DNA from: Halovibrio variabilis
Lineage (GTDB): Bacteria; Pseudomonadota; Gammaproteobacteria; Pseudomonadales; Halomonadaceae
NCBI RefSeq assembly: GCF_007991175.1
Contig: NZ_BJXV01000001.1
Span: 186,001-250,000, forward strand
Length of the DNA: 64,000 bases
Direction: 5' to 3'
Positions 36,841 through 44,056 of this stretch are shown here, one piece after another; positions within the stretch are counted from its first letter, which is position 1; every line of letters begins with the position of its first letter. A program made the translations under genes and the position numbers. The notes beneath the pieces were generated by a model, which saw only the letters and a program-made list of their open reading frames with translations, ran no database searches and was not told where the DNA came from.

Positions 36841-37234
36841 GGCTCAATCCTTTCCTAAGTTTTTTTATTAATATTGGTTGAAATTCTATTTCTCTTGTGA
36901 TGATGTGGCGAGTGGTTTTTGGTGGATACAGCGTGCCTTTATCCACTACATCTATTATGCCTTTAATATCAAAAGATTCTCCTGTTTTCCAACTTAAAAC
37001 ATTTAAGTAAGCATCGTCATATGAAAGTAGCCAACAAGGAATTGATATTAAGCCTAGTTTCTTTGCTGCATGATATCGATGATGCCCATCCATAATAATT
37101 TTAGTTTTATTATCAATAACTATTGGATGCTTCCAGAGGCCTTCATTAATTATTAAGTTAGCAATTTCATTGACTCTTTCTTCGTTAATTGATTCATGTG
37201 GCTTAAGAATCATTATGTCTATTAATTTAATCAT
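36830..37234 (-). CDS. SerK/SbnI-like ParB-fold serine kinase
   Basis: The 134-residue ParB/sulfiredoxin-fold protein has LKPHESINEERV (Glu14), MDGHHRYHAAKKLG (residues 48-61) and YPPKTTRHII (103-112). These agree, as I remember it, with the archaeal free-serine kinase SerK (KPHE..., DGHHR..., SPKTTRH...) and with the ParB-like SbnI serine kinase of staphyloferrin B synthesis. Those enzymes make O-phospho-L-serine. It is shorter than TkSerK, lacking a middle insertion. It overlaps the SbnA-like gene by 11 nt and is first in the operon, which fits supply of phosphoserine. Partition function is unlikely. Confidence 0.78.
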   Translation of the reverse strand: MIKLIDIMILKPHESINEERVNEIANLIINEGLWKHPIVIDNKTKIIMDGHHRYHAAKKLGLISIPCWLLSYDDAYLNVLSWKTGESFDIKGIIDVVDKGTLYPPKTTRHIITREIEFQPILIKKLRKGLSHEF

Positions 37235-37557
37235 TTTCGTCAGCCTTTAATTAATTCTTACGCCACTCTTAAAGGTGTTTACTTGCCGTCATGAAGGTGA
37301 AGTAAGCCTCAGTTATAATTTATGTAACACCAGCCTCGTTGTAGCCTAGTGATGCACCATTGCTCGTTATAAAGCCTTATCCATGGCGTTATACGCTTGA
37401 GAAATGAGAGAAATAAAAACGATACGAAGCGTATCGGTTTATAAATTTTAGTATTTAAATGATCATAAATCAATATATTTTTTATCGGCTTTTAAGTTGT
37501 GTTATGTCACTGAATTTATTTGATTTTCGTGTGGTATGGCTGCATGGTGTGCTCAAT
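37235..37557. other. AT-rich upstream region of the island operon
   Basis: These 323 bp hold no gene. TATAAT at about 37314-37319 and the same bases read backwards could be promoter elements. A hairpin at 37420-37436 is described separately. The right end changes abruptly to ybiT-like sequence near 37558. Confidence 0.45.
37411..37436 (-). terminator. Minus-strand terminator at the island's right side
   Basis: CGATACG (37420-37426) and CGTATCG (37430-37436) form a perfect 7-bp stem with a 3-nt loop. Read on the minus strand it is followed by TTTTTATTT (37419-37411). It would block transcription coming from the right into the island operon. Confidence 0.7.
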
Positions 37558-38118
37558 GAGGTCAAACCTTCCTGCCGTATCAGCCCGTTTATCCGCTTTG
37601 ATCAGGCTAAGAAAATTCACCGTAACTCCATCGACATCGATGCTGTTAACCAAGAACTGTGACGGCGATAGGCCGCCGAGGTGGGTGTGTTCGCCCAGGA
37701 TCACAGCGACGACTTTGCCGTCGACGCCACGTTGTTTGAGTGGATGTCGGCATGGACCCAAGGTGGCGAGCAGGTGGTTCGCGGTGCGCTGGGACGGATG
37801 CTGTTTTCCAGCGACGATATTGGCAAATCGGTGAAAGTAATTTCCGGTGGTGAGCAGGGGCGCATGCTGTTCGGTAAGTTAATCCTCACTCAGCCCAACG
37901 TGCTGCTGATGGATGAGCCGACGAACCACCTGGATATGGAGTCTATCGAGGCGCTGAACCTGGCGCTGGAAAACTATCCCGGCACATTGATGTTTGTTAG
38001 CCACGACCGCGAATTTGTGTCATCGCTAGCCACACGCATTATTGATATGCAGCCGGAAGGCATTGTTGATTTCAGCGGCAGTTATGACGATTACCTGCGT
38101 AGTCAGGGCGTCGGCTAA
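37558..38118 (+). pseudogene. Partial, internally deleted second copy of ybiT
   Basis: The fragment begins at the ybiT linker ([19 protein letters not shown]), continues to HRNSIDIDAVNQEL and stops at 37660-37662, then resumes in the same frame with [19 protein letters not shown] through [13 protein letters not shown] to the normal end. Roughly 150 bp, including the second Walker A, is missing. The right part is nearly identical to the intact gene 6.7 kb upstream, with a few residue changes. It cannot make a functional ABC-F protein and marks the right boundary of the island. Confidence 0.9.
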
Positions 38119-38133
38119 CCCCCTTCGCGTTCG

Positions 38134-38727
38134 CTAACCAATAATTCGCTCAAAGGTGGTGTCGGTCGCCGGTTCGCGGTCGGCATCCAGCATATCGCCG
38201 GTAAACAGTGTCTGCATTTCTTTCGCCAACGCCACATACACGTGCATCTGTTGATTACGCCGCTTACGCAGCGGCGGCTTCACCAATAGGCTGATGCCTT
38301 TAATCGGGGCATGGGTCTCATCGTGCAAAAGATCGGGCATTTCCCCCGGCGGAAACGCATTGGCAACAGTAATCGGGTTGGACGGCTGTTCGCCGTCAAT
38401 ATGGAAGACTTTCTTGATCGGATCAAATGTGGCGTTTTTTTCGCGCAGCCAATCAGCAAGGCGCTGGTCGGTTTGTTTATCGGGGTGGGAAAAAATCACG
38501 AACAGGGAGTGCTGTACCACTTTGCCGGTACGCTTCGCCGACGGCGTTGAGGATGTTTCCTCTGGTGGCGGTGAAGAAGCGGCTTGCTGGGTGGCACGCT
38601 CGATTGTGGCGGTATCCGCCGGCCGTGAACGGCGCTGCCGCATGACGTAAACAAACAGCGCAACGGCGACCAGCGCTAATACGATAGAGCCGAAGGCTAA
38701 TAATGTGGCTAACGGAGTGGTCTCCAT
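38134..38727 (-). CDS. ZipA C-terminal-domain-like membrane protein
   Basis: The 197-residue protein has one N-terminal membrane segment (TLLAFGSIVLALVAVALFVYV, one residue longer than shown as family), a charged/proline linker, and a C-terminal domain. That domain's VFHIDGEQPSNPITVANAF then PGEMPDLL and PIKGISLLVKPP pattern resembles the ZipA FtsZ-binding domain (NMV-x-PG-x-F, TPGVTIFMQVP). It is much shorter than housekeeping ZipA, so it is probably a paralogue, with a role in division not proven. It starts with ATG preceded by AAGGAT. Confidence 0.65.
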   Translation of the reverse strand: METTPLATLLAFGSIVLALVAVALFVYVMRQRRSRPADTATIERATQQAASSPPPEETSSTPSAKRTGKVVQHSLFVIFSHPDKQTDQRLADWLREKNATFDPIKKVFHIDGEQPSNPITVANAFPPGEMPDLLHDETHAPIKGISLLVKPPLRKRRNQQMHVYVALAKEMQTLFTGDMLDADREPATDTTFERIIG

Positions 38728-38766
38728 AGTGTTTTTATCCTTGGTCTTTTTTGCGCCAATTGCGCG

Positions 38767-39228
38767 TTAATTACGTCGTAAAATAGTGGCGTTAAGGGCC
38801 AGCGCCAGGGTTACCCAAAGCGCGTATGGAACCATTAGCCACGCCGCCAGGCTACTCACCTTAGCAAATAGAATGATCGCCACTATGATCAATATCAGCA
38901 GTAGCGCAATGTCGCCAAGCGCCGCAGCGATTTGTTTGCGACCAAAAAAAAGCCACGACCAAGCCGCGTTCGCCACCAACTGAAGACCATATACCCACAG
39001 GCTTGCTGTGCGCCACGCCGAGTCGTCAGCCATATAAAGTCGCCACGCGGCAATCGCCATCAAAAGGTAAAGGATGCCCCAGGCGATGGGAAATACGATA
39101 TTCGGCGGTGTCCAGCTGGGCTTGTTGAGCGCGCGGTACCAGCCATCGGGTCGAAAGCGTGCCCCGGTACTGGCTGTAATGCCTACCAGCACTAACGATA
39201 CCAGTAACGCGAATAGCGAATTTAGCAT
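38767..39228 (-). CDS. tspO: TspO/MBR-family protein
   Basis: The 153-residue protein has five membrane segments and TspO motifs: PDGWYRALNKPSWTPPNIVF near 28-47, WGILYLLMAIAAWRLY, and AANAAWSWLFFGRKQ-type region VANAAWSWLFFGRKQ. TspO binds porphyrins and sterol-like ligands and is used in stress responses of proteobacteria. No tetrapyrrole gene is adjacent. Confidence 0.92.
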   Translation of the reverse strand: MLNSLFALLVSLVLVGITASTGARFRPDGWYRALNKPSWTPPNIVFPIAWGILYLLMAIAAWRLYMADDSAWRTASLWVYGLQLVANAAWSWLFFGRKQIAAALGDIALLLILIIVAIILFAKVSSLAAWLMVPYALWVTLALALNATILRRN

Positions 39229-39291
39229 TCATCACCTGTGTTTCAAACGTAAGAATCAATAGCCTAGCAGCGTTTTGCAACGACCAGATAT

Positions 39292-39317
39292 AAAAAAAGC
39301 ACCACCGAAGTGATGCT
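39292..39317 (-). terminator. Terminator of the old yellow enzyme gene
   Basis: An 8-bp stem (AGCATCAC/GTGGTGCT on the minus strand, one wobble) closes a UUCG tetraloop and is followed by seven Ts on the minus strand. It lies just after the nemA-like gene. Confidence 0.9.
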
Positions 39318-39349
39318 TTTCAACCTTAAGAGGCGCCAAGCGGCTCCAC

Positions 39350-40468
39350 TTAGTCCATGCGGTCGTAACCGTTATTCATAAACGGGTAGTCGGTATAACC
39401 CTTCTCGTCACCGCCGTAGAAGGTTTCGTGGTTGGGTTCGGTGAGCGGTGCGTTAATGCGGAAACGCTCGGGCAGATCCGGGTTGGCAATATAGGGGCGA
39501 CCAAAGGCCACCGCGTCGGTGGTGTTATCGCCAATGCGTGCTTCAGCGTGCGCGGCGTCGTAGTTACCGCAATAGATCAGGCTGCCGCTAAAGCGCTCGC
39601 GCATTTGTTCGCGAAAGCCGTCGGGGAAGGTGATATCGCCGCCGGCCCAGTTGGGTTCATTCAGGTGCAGATAGGCGAGACCACGCTTGGAAAGCTGCTC
39701 GGCCATATAGAACGCCATGGCTTCCGGCTCGTCGTCGGTCAGACCAAATAGCTCGATAAATGGCGTCATACGGATGCCGACTCGATCAGCGCCGTATACG
39801 TCGATCACTGCATCGACCACTTCCAGCGGGAAGCGGGCACGGTTCTCCAATGATCCGCCGTACTGGTCGGTACGCTTGTTGGTACCGGTCGCCAGGAACT
39901 GGTTAAGCAGGTAGGCGTTCGCCGCGTGAACTTCAGCCATATCGAAACCGGCGCGCTTGGCACGAATGGCTGCCTGGCGGTAGTCCTCTACAATGCCGGG
40001 GAGCTCGTCGGTTTCCAGGGCTCGCGGTGTGCTGGTAGGGTGCTGGCCAGCGGTACCATCTTCAAATTCGACGAAACACTGGGCACCTTCACCTTTAAGC
40101 GCACTCGGCGCAACGGGCTGCTGGCCATTGGGCTGAACCATTTCGTGGGAAACGCGCCCAACGTGCCATAGTTGCAACGCCATGCGGCCGCCTTTGGCGT
40201 GCACCGCGTTGACGACATCCTTCCAACCGGCTTCCTGCTCATCGGTCCAAATGCCGGGCGTATACACATAGCCACGGGCAGTCGGAGATATATTCGTCGC
40301 TTCGCTGATAATCAGACCGGCACCGGCACGCTGGCCATAGTAAGCTTGCTGTATCTTACCCGGTACGCTGTCGGGCGTACGCGCACGCGTCAGGGGCGCC
40401 ATAATCACGCGATTAGGCAGGGACAGGCTGCCCAGTTGGATCGGGGTAAAAAGTGTTTCGAAAGCCAT
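39350..40468 (-). CDS. nemA: Old yellow enzyme, N-ethylmaleimide reductase-like
   Basis: The 372-residue FMN enzyme tracks NemA: PNRVIMAPLTRARTPDSVPG, LQLWHVGRVSHEMVQP, AGFDMAEVHAANAYLLNQFL with the conserved histidine/asparagine pair, NKRTDQYGGSLENRARF, and VAFGRPYIANPDLPERF. It reduces activated alkenes, nitro-esters and maleimides with NAD(P)H in the cytosol. The ATG at 40468, not the preceding TTG, has AAGGAG at good spacing. A UUCG-type terminator follows. Confidence 0.93.
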   Translation of the reverse strand: MAFETLFTPIQLGSLSLPNRVIMAPLTRARTPDSVPGKIQQAYYGQRAGAGLIISEATNISPTARGYVYTPGIWTDEQEAGWKDVVNAVHAKGGRMALQLWHVGRVSHEMVQPNGQQPVAPSALKGEGAQCFVEFEDGTAGQHPTSTPRALETDELPGIVEDYRQAAIRAKRAGFDMAEVHAANAYLLNQFLATGTNKRTDQYGGSLENRARFPLEVVDAVIDVYGADRVGIRMTPFIELFGLTDDEPEAMAFYMAEQLSKRGLAYLHLNEPNWAGGDITFPDGFREQMRERFSGSLIYCGNYDAAHAEARIGDNTTDAVAFGRPYIANPDLPERFRINAPLTEPNHETFYGGDEKGYTDYPFMNNGYDRMD

Positions 40469-40584
40469 CAATCAAGCTCCTTTTGAACTCTGTCGTTAAC
40501 TAGTGGGCATAGAATAGACCAGTTTACTAGCATGTGCCAACAGTGTGACTGATAACTGCATCAATTAGCTTGTCTACAAAGCAA

Positions 40585-40611
40585 AACCCCGCCTTAAAGT
40601 AAGGCGGGGTT
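40585..40611 (-). terminator. 12-bp palindromic terminator after the hypothetical gene
   Basis: AACCCCGCCTTA (40585-40596) pairs perfectly with TAAGGCGGGGTT (40600-40611) around a 3-nt loop. It ends with a short T-rich stretch on the minus strand, and terminates the 123-residue gene before the nemA-like gene. Confidence 0.85.
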
Positions 40612-40633
40612 AAAGGTTGTAGGGCCGGTTACA

Positions 40634-41005
40634 TCAGCCTCGCTGCCAAGGCCAACGTCGTTTGGCAGGGGTGTCGATCTGCTGCAGTGCGCTGGAAAGC
40701 GGCAGCATAATGGCGGTTAGCTGGCGGTGGCAGACGGCGCTACTGAGTACCCCTGGGCACTGTTTGAGGAGTAGTTCGCACTGCTGAGAGGCGATATACA
40801 GCTGTTCGGTGACGGGTGGAGCGAACAGTGGTTTGGACTGCTGGCTGCAGCGAGTGAGCTCCCGCGACAGCATGGTGAGCATGCTGGTATCCATCCAGCA
40901 GGGCAGCGGGTCTTCCAGTCGGCCAGCAATAGAATTCTGTACCGCTTCGAAAGAGGTACGCAAAAACGTGACCGTTTGGCGAAGTTGCCGCTGCTCGCTC
41001 GTCAT
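40634..41005 (-). CDS. Hypothetical protein, 123 residues
   Basis: The product starts MTSEQRQLRQTVTFLRTSFEAVQN, is largely helical, has a RELTRCSQQSK segment and three spaced cysteines, and ends with a basic PAKRRWPWQRG. No signal peptide, membrane segment or known motif was recognised. A strong terminator downstream and GC-rich codon use like the neighbours support a real gene. No function is proposed. Confidence 0.6.
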   Translation of the reverse strand: MTSEQRQLRQTVTFLRTSFEAVQNSIAGRLEDPLPCWMDTSMLTMLSRELTRCSQQSKPLFAPPVTEQLYIASQQCELLLKQCPGVLSSAVCHRQLTAIMLPLSSALQQIDTPAKRRWPWQRG

Positions 41006-41190
41006 CCCACTGATTCCTCACACTGGTTGCTTACTGTGGGCATTCGCCCCGCTATCTAACGACAAGAGTAACGTCCGCAATGAGTAACACGGACCTGAAC
41101 AAAAATTGCCTTAAGAAAAATATTAGTGTTTCTCATTTGCATCTATGTCGACAGTAGCGCTACTCCATCAAGCTGTCAATGCTGTGACTA

Positions 41191-42375
41191 TCAGCACGCC
41201 TCAAACAGTTGCCAGTCGTTATTGGTCAGCGGTTTAGCGCCTTGTTCGGTCACCACCACAGTGTCGCTTAAGCCAGCGCCCCATTGGCCGGGCACACGCA
41301 GGCAGAGCGGCAGGTGAAAAACCATATTGGCTTCAAAGGTGCGGGTCTGGCCTTTGGCGATAAAGCCGGTGCCCTCCACCCAGCTAGGTGGAAACTGGGC
41401 GCCCACGGCATAGCCAAACACGCCGGAAAAGAAATACCACTCACGCTGGGGAGCAAGCAGCGCATCGGCGGCCTGGGCCGCCGCATCAAAGCTGTTGCCG
41501 GGGCGCATGGCGTCGCACAGTGCTTCAAACATGGAGCGACATAGATCCCGGGTGGCGTAGAGCGCCGAGGTGGGAGTACCCGTGACGGCGGTGCGCATCA
41601 TGGGGGCGGTATAGCGTTGATAGGCGGCGCCAAATTCTAAAAACACAGGCTCATCTGGCTGAATAACGTGCCGCTTGTGATTAACGTGAATGACGCCAAT
41701 GCGGTGCCCGCTGGTCACAATCGGCTGCAGGCTCATAAACTCGCTGCCATTTTCGAGCAGCGCTTTGGCCCCCACAGCGGCAATATCATTATCGGTTATC
41801 CCTGGGCGAATGGCGGCTATTGCCGCTTCTAGGCCCGCCGCGGTGATTCGCGCACTCGCTTGCAACATCTCAATTTCCGCAGGGCTTTTAACAATCCTAA
41901 TCGCATCGACCACCGCGCCTGCTTCGCTAAACCGTTCCCGGCCGATAGTCTGCATCAGCGCATCGAGCACACCAAAGCGCAGCCCGGCACTCCAACCATC
42001 AATACCTATCTGCGCATGAGGGGCGAGCAGGTCGGCCAGGGGCGTGATGATTTCTTCCAGGCTTTCCCAGCGGTAGCCGATGATCTCATCAACCAGCGCG
42101 GTGACCACTGCTGCACCGGTTTCAATTGAGGCGACTTGCAGCACCAGCCGTGCCTGGGTGCAGACCAAACAGGCATGAACTGAGACTTCAAAGGTGTGAT
42201 AGCCGGTGAGGTAATTAATATCAGCGGGATCGGTGAGCAGCAGTGCATCTAACCCATGCTCTGCCATGGCATTGCGCACCTTGTCCAGGCGCGCCTGGTA
42301 TTCGGCAGCAGGAAAGGGCAGTTCACTTTGGGCGAGCGTCTTGGCCAGGGCTTCGCGGTAGTGGTGATAATCCAT
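41191..42375 (-). CDS. M24-family peptidase-like protein (creatinase/prolidase fold)
   Basis: The 394-residue protein has an N-terminal creatinase domain (LDALLLTDPADINYLTGYH, near 40-58) and a C-terminal pita-bread domain (AVRIVKSPAEIEMLQ-type VDAIRIVKSPAEIEMLQ, then TSGHRIGVIHVNHKRHVIQ, FEANMVFHLPLCLRVPGQWG). The usual M24 metal ligands are not all obvious, so it may be a creatinase-type hydrolase acting on a small C-N bond. It resembles ectoine hydrolase DoeA only in fold. It is not clearly in an operon with the MocR locus nearby. Confidence 0.8.
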   Translation of the reverse strand: MDYHHYREALAKTLAQSELPFPAAEYQARLDKVRNAMAEHGLDALLLTDPADINYLTGYHTFEVSVHACLVCTQARLVLQVASIETGAAVVTALVDEIIGYRWESLEEIITPLADLLAPHAQIGIDGWSAGLRFGVLDALMQTIGRERFSEAGAVVDAIRIVKSPAEIEMLQASARITAAGLEAAIAAIRPGITDNDIAAVGAKALLENGSEFMSLQPIVTSGHRIGVIHVNHKRHVIQPDEPVFLEFGAAYQRYTAPMMRTAVTGTPTSALYATRDLCRSMFEALCDAMRPGNSFDAAAQAADALLAPQREWYFFSGVFGYAVGAQFPPSWVEGTGFIAKGQTRTFEANMVFHLPLCLRVPGQWGAGLSDTVVVTEQGAKPLTNNDWQLFEAC

Positions 42376-42444
42376 AGCGACCTCCGGTATTGGGTAAGGT
42401 CAGTATAGGCCGCTGCTGGCTGTGCGCTTCTCTCGCCCTCAACG

Positions 42445-43185
42445 CTAGCGGGTGAGCAGGAAGATCCCTTGCAGAAAGTAGAAAACCCCAATGACGGTAA
42501 CGATCCAGCGGGTCCAGGCGCGGAAGTTAGCATCGGTGAGGCGCTGTAAAATACGGTTACCGGTGTGGGTGCCGAAGATCGCAAACGGTGCGGCCAGCAG
42601 TATAATGCTCCACTCCCCAGCACTCAGTGCCAGCGCGGAACCGAGATAAAAGATGATTTTAATGCTGTGGGCCACCACCTGAATCATGGCCTTGGTGGCG
42701 ACGACTTGGCGGCGGTCCATGCGCGAGCGTACAAAGGAGAGGTCAATGAGCGGCCCGGAAACCCCCGCGGCAATGGTTAAACCACCGGAGGCGATGCCAC
42801 AGCACAGTGCGTGGCTGGTTCGGTTGGCATCGAGTTGAAACCAGCGCTTGGGCATCCACACCAAAATCGGCATCAGGCCAATCAGTAGCGATACGCTGGC
42901 GGCATTAGGGCTGTAGCTAAACATCAACAGTAAGCCGGCGGCGCTGAGCACGCCCAGCGTCATCAAGGCGACGATGCGCCAAACAATATAGTGCCGCGAC
43001 AGCCAAGCCCGCGACCCATTGGCGGTGAGCTGGATCACGCCGTGTACCGCCATCGCCGTACCCGCGGGGAAAATCAGCAGCAGAAACCACAGCAGCACCA
43101 GGCCGCCCGCCATGCCGAACACGCCGGAGAGCATCGCGGTGAAAAACACCACGCTAACAAAAGCAACGCCTATCCCTAGGCTCAT
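42445..43185 (-). CDS. TSUP family membrane permease (TauE/SafE-like), second copy
   Basis: The 246-residue membrane protein has about eight helices with GVFGMAGGLVLLWFLLLIFP and a repeated GIASGGLTIAAGVSGPLIDL loop, the TSUP double repeat. Substrate unknown; sulfonates or small organic acids are typical. It lies 69 bp upstream of the M24-like gene on the same strand and could be co-transcribed with it, which might mean that it imports that enzyme's substrate (inference). Confidence 0.87.
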   Translation of the reverse strand: MSLGIGVAFVSVVFFTAMLSGVFGMAGGLVLLWFLLLIFPAGTAMAVHGVIQLTANGSRAWLSRHYIVWRIVALMTLGVLSAAGLLLMFSYSPNAASVSLLIGLMPILVWMPKRWFQLDANRTSHALCCGIASGGLTIAAGVSGPLIDLSFVRSRMDRRQVVATKAMIQVVAHSIKIIFYLGSALALSAGEWSIILLAAPFAIFGTHTGNRILQRLTDANFRAWTRWIVTVIGVFYFLQGIFLLTR

Positions 43186-43216
43186 AACGTTCTTCCTTGC
43201 TCTTTTTTACTCTTTC

Positions 43217-43897
43217 TTAACGACGGCAAAACGGCCAGACCTGATAAAACTTGCGGCACTGAAACTCCGCTTCGCAGGCGTTGAGCTGGGCCTGGTAACG
43301 GTTAGCGCGGGCGGCCACCTGGCTGCCTGCGCGCAACACATGAGATTTACTCCGGTAGCTGCCGCGTTGATAACCCCCCGCCCCTTCGTGATAGGCATAG
43401 TAAAGGTGCTCGGGGTTATTGAGCGATATGCCCGCTTGCTGCTGGGAACGGCGGTTGTACCAGCCGATAAAATCCGTGGCGTGTTTCATGTGCGTGCGCC
43501 GGGCAAATAAACCGCCCGCTTGGTCTTGGTATTCGCCCCACACCGGGTCTTGGGCCTGGGCGTAACCTTTAGCGGAAGAGGGCCGTGGGCCGGGAATAAA
43601 GCCAAGGTAGTATTTGCGTTCGGGGCGAATATGGCTGCGAAACGAGGATTCCTGCTGAATAAACGCCATCTGGGTGGCAATCGGCGTTCCCCATTTCTCC
43701 GCTGATTCCTGTGCGTAGTCGTACCAGCTGGGCTGCTCGCGAAATATCTCGCAGATATTGCTTTGATCCTGGGGCGGGTTGGGCGCGAACGTAGCACAAC
43801 CAGAGAGAAGCACAGCAACGCTCATCGCCAGCCAAAAGCGCAGAGTCGCGATGCGTGGTGAAGAGCCACTGGGAAAACGACGAACAGGGAAATGCAT
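43217..43897 (-). CDS. Lipoprotein with lysozyme-like SLT domain
   Basis: The 226-residue protein has a lipoprotein signal (basic N-terminus, hydrophobic FWLAMSVAVLLSG, lipobox LSGC with Cys at residue 34). The SLT region follows with catalytic Glu in AFIQQESSFRSHI, PRPSSAKGYAQAQDP, and YYAYHEGAGGYQRGSY. It is a probable outer-membrane-anchored lytic transglycosylase for peptidoglycan. The leader of the gene is made of DnaA-box-like tandem repeats, so its expression might respond to DnaA. Confidence 0.86.
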   Translation of the reverse strand: MHFPVRRFPSGSSPRIATLRFWLAMSVAVLLSGCATFAPNPPQDQSNICEIFREQPSWYDYAQESAEKWGTPIATQMAFIQQESSFRSHIRPERKYYLGFIPGPRPSSAKGYAQAQDPVWGEYQDQAGGLFARRTHMKHATDFIGWYNRRSQQQAGISLNNPEHLYYAYHEGAGGYQRGSYRSKSHVLRAGSQVAARANRYQAQLNACEAEFQCRKFYQVWPFCRR

Positions 43898-43908
43898 AAA
43901 AAGTCCTT

Positions 43909-43987
43909 GTGGATAAGTCCTTATGGATAAGCGCTTATGGATAAGCGCTTATGGATAAGCGCTTATGGATAAGCGCTTGTGCATAAG
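43909..43987 (-). repeat. Six DnaA-box-like sequences at exact 14-bp spacing
   Basis: Reading the minus strand, TTATCCACA (43917-43909) and TTATGCACA (43987-43979) match the DnaA-box consensus TTATNCACA exactly. Between them TTATCCATA occurs four times at 43931-43923, 43945-43937, 43959-43951 and 43973-43965 (one mismatch each). All six boxes point the same way with 14-bp period, in a unit TTATGGATAAGCGC. They occupy the leader just upstream of the SLT lipoprotein ATG. Confidence 0.88.
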
Positions 43988-44056
43988 CTCTGGAGAGCCT
44001 GTGAGTAACCTGTGGGAGTTTTACGTATCGACAATAGCGAGACCCACAAAGGGTTG

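Larger units (their letters stand above)
30884..37557. other. Accessory island bounded by ybiT and a ybiT fragment
   Basis: The segment starts at the ybiT stop and ends where a second, partial ybiT sequence begins. Its genes (TetR, FAD enzyme, Nudix, exporter, ATP-grasp, PLP enzyme, serine kinase-like) have no link to ybiT. From about 33480 onward it is strikingly AT-rich, with AAA/ATA/TTA codon use, unlike the GC-rich backbone. The repeated ybiT ends suggest acquisition by homologous recombination with DNA carrying a related ybiT. No integrase or tRNA att site was seen. Confidence 0.72.

Noticed and set aside
36830..37234. Chromosome or plasmid partition protein ParB
   Set aside because: Only the ParB/sulfiredoxin core is present. 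There is no HTH or dimerisation domain, no parA and the motif set fits SerK/SbnI.
33545..37234. Staphyloferrin B-type siderophore cluster
   Set aside because: No SbnB, no NIS synthetases, and no TonB receptor or Fur box were recognised. The similarity is limited to the SbnA-like and SbnI-like steps.
41191..42375. Ectoine hydrolase DoeA
   Set aside because: Shares the M24 creatinase fold but differs in key stretches, and no doeB, doeC or doeD is nearby.
43909..43987. CRISPR array
   Set aside because: The 14-bp units abut without spacers, and no cas genes were found.
43909..43987. Chromosomal replication origin
   Set aside because: No dnaA, dnaN or gidA neighbours and no AT-rich unwinding region; the boxes are a simple tandem series.
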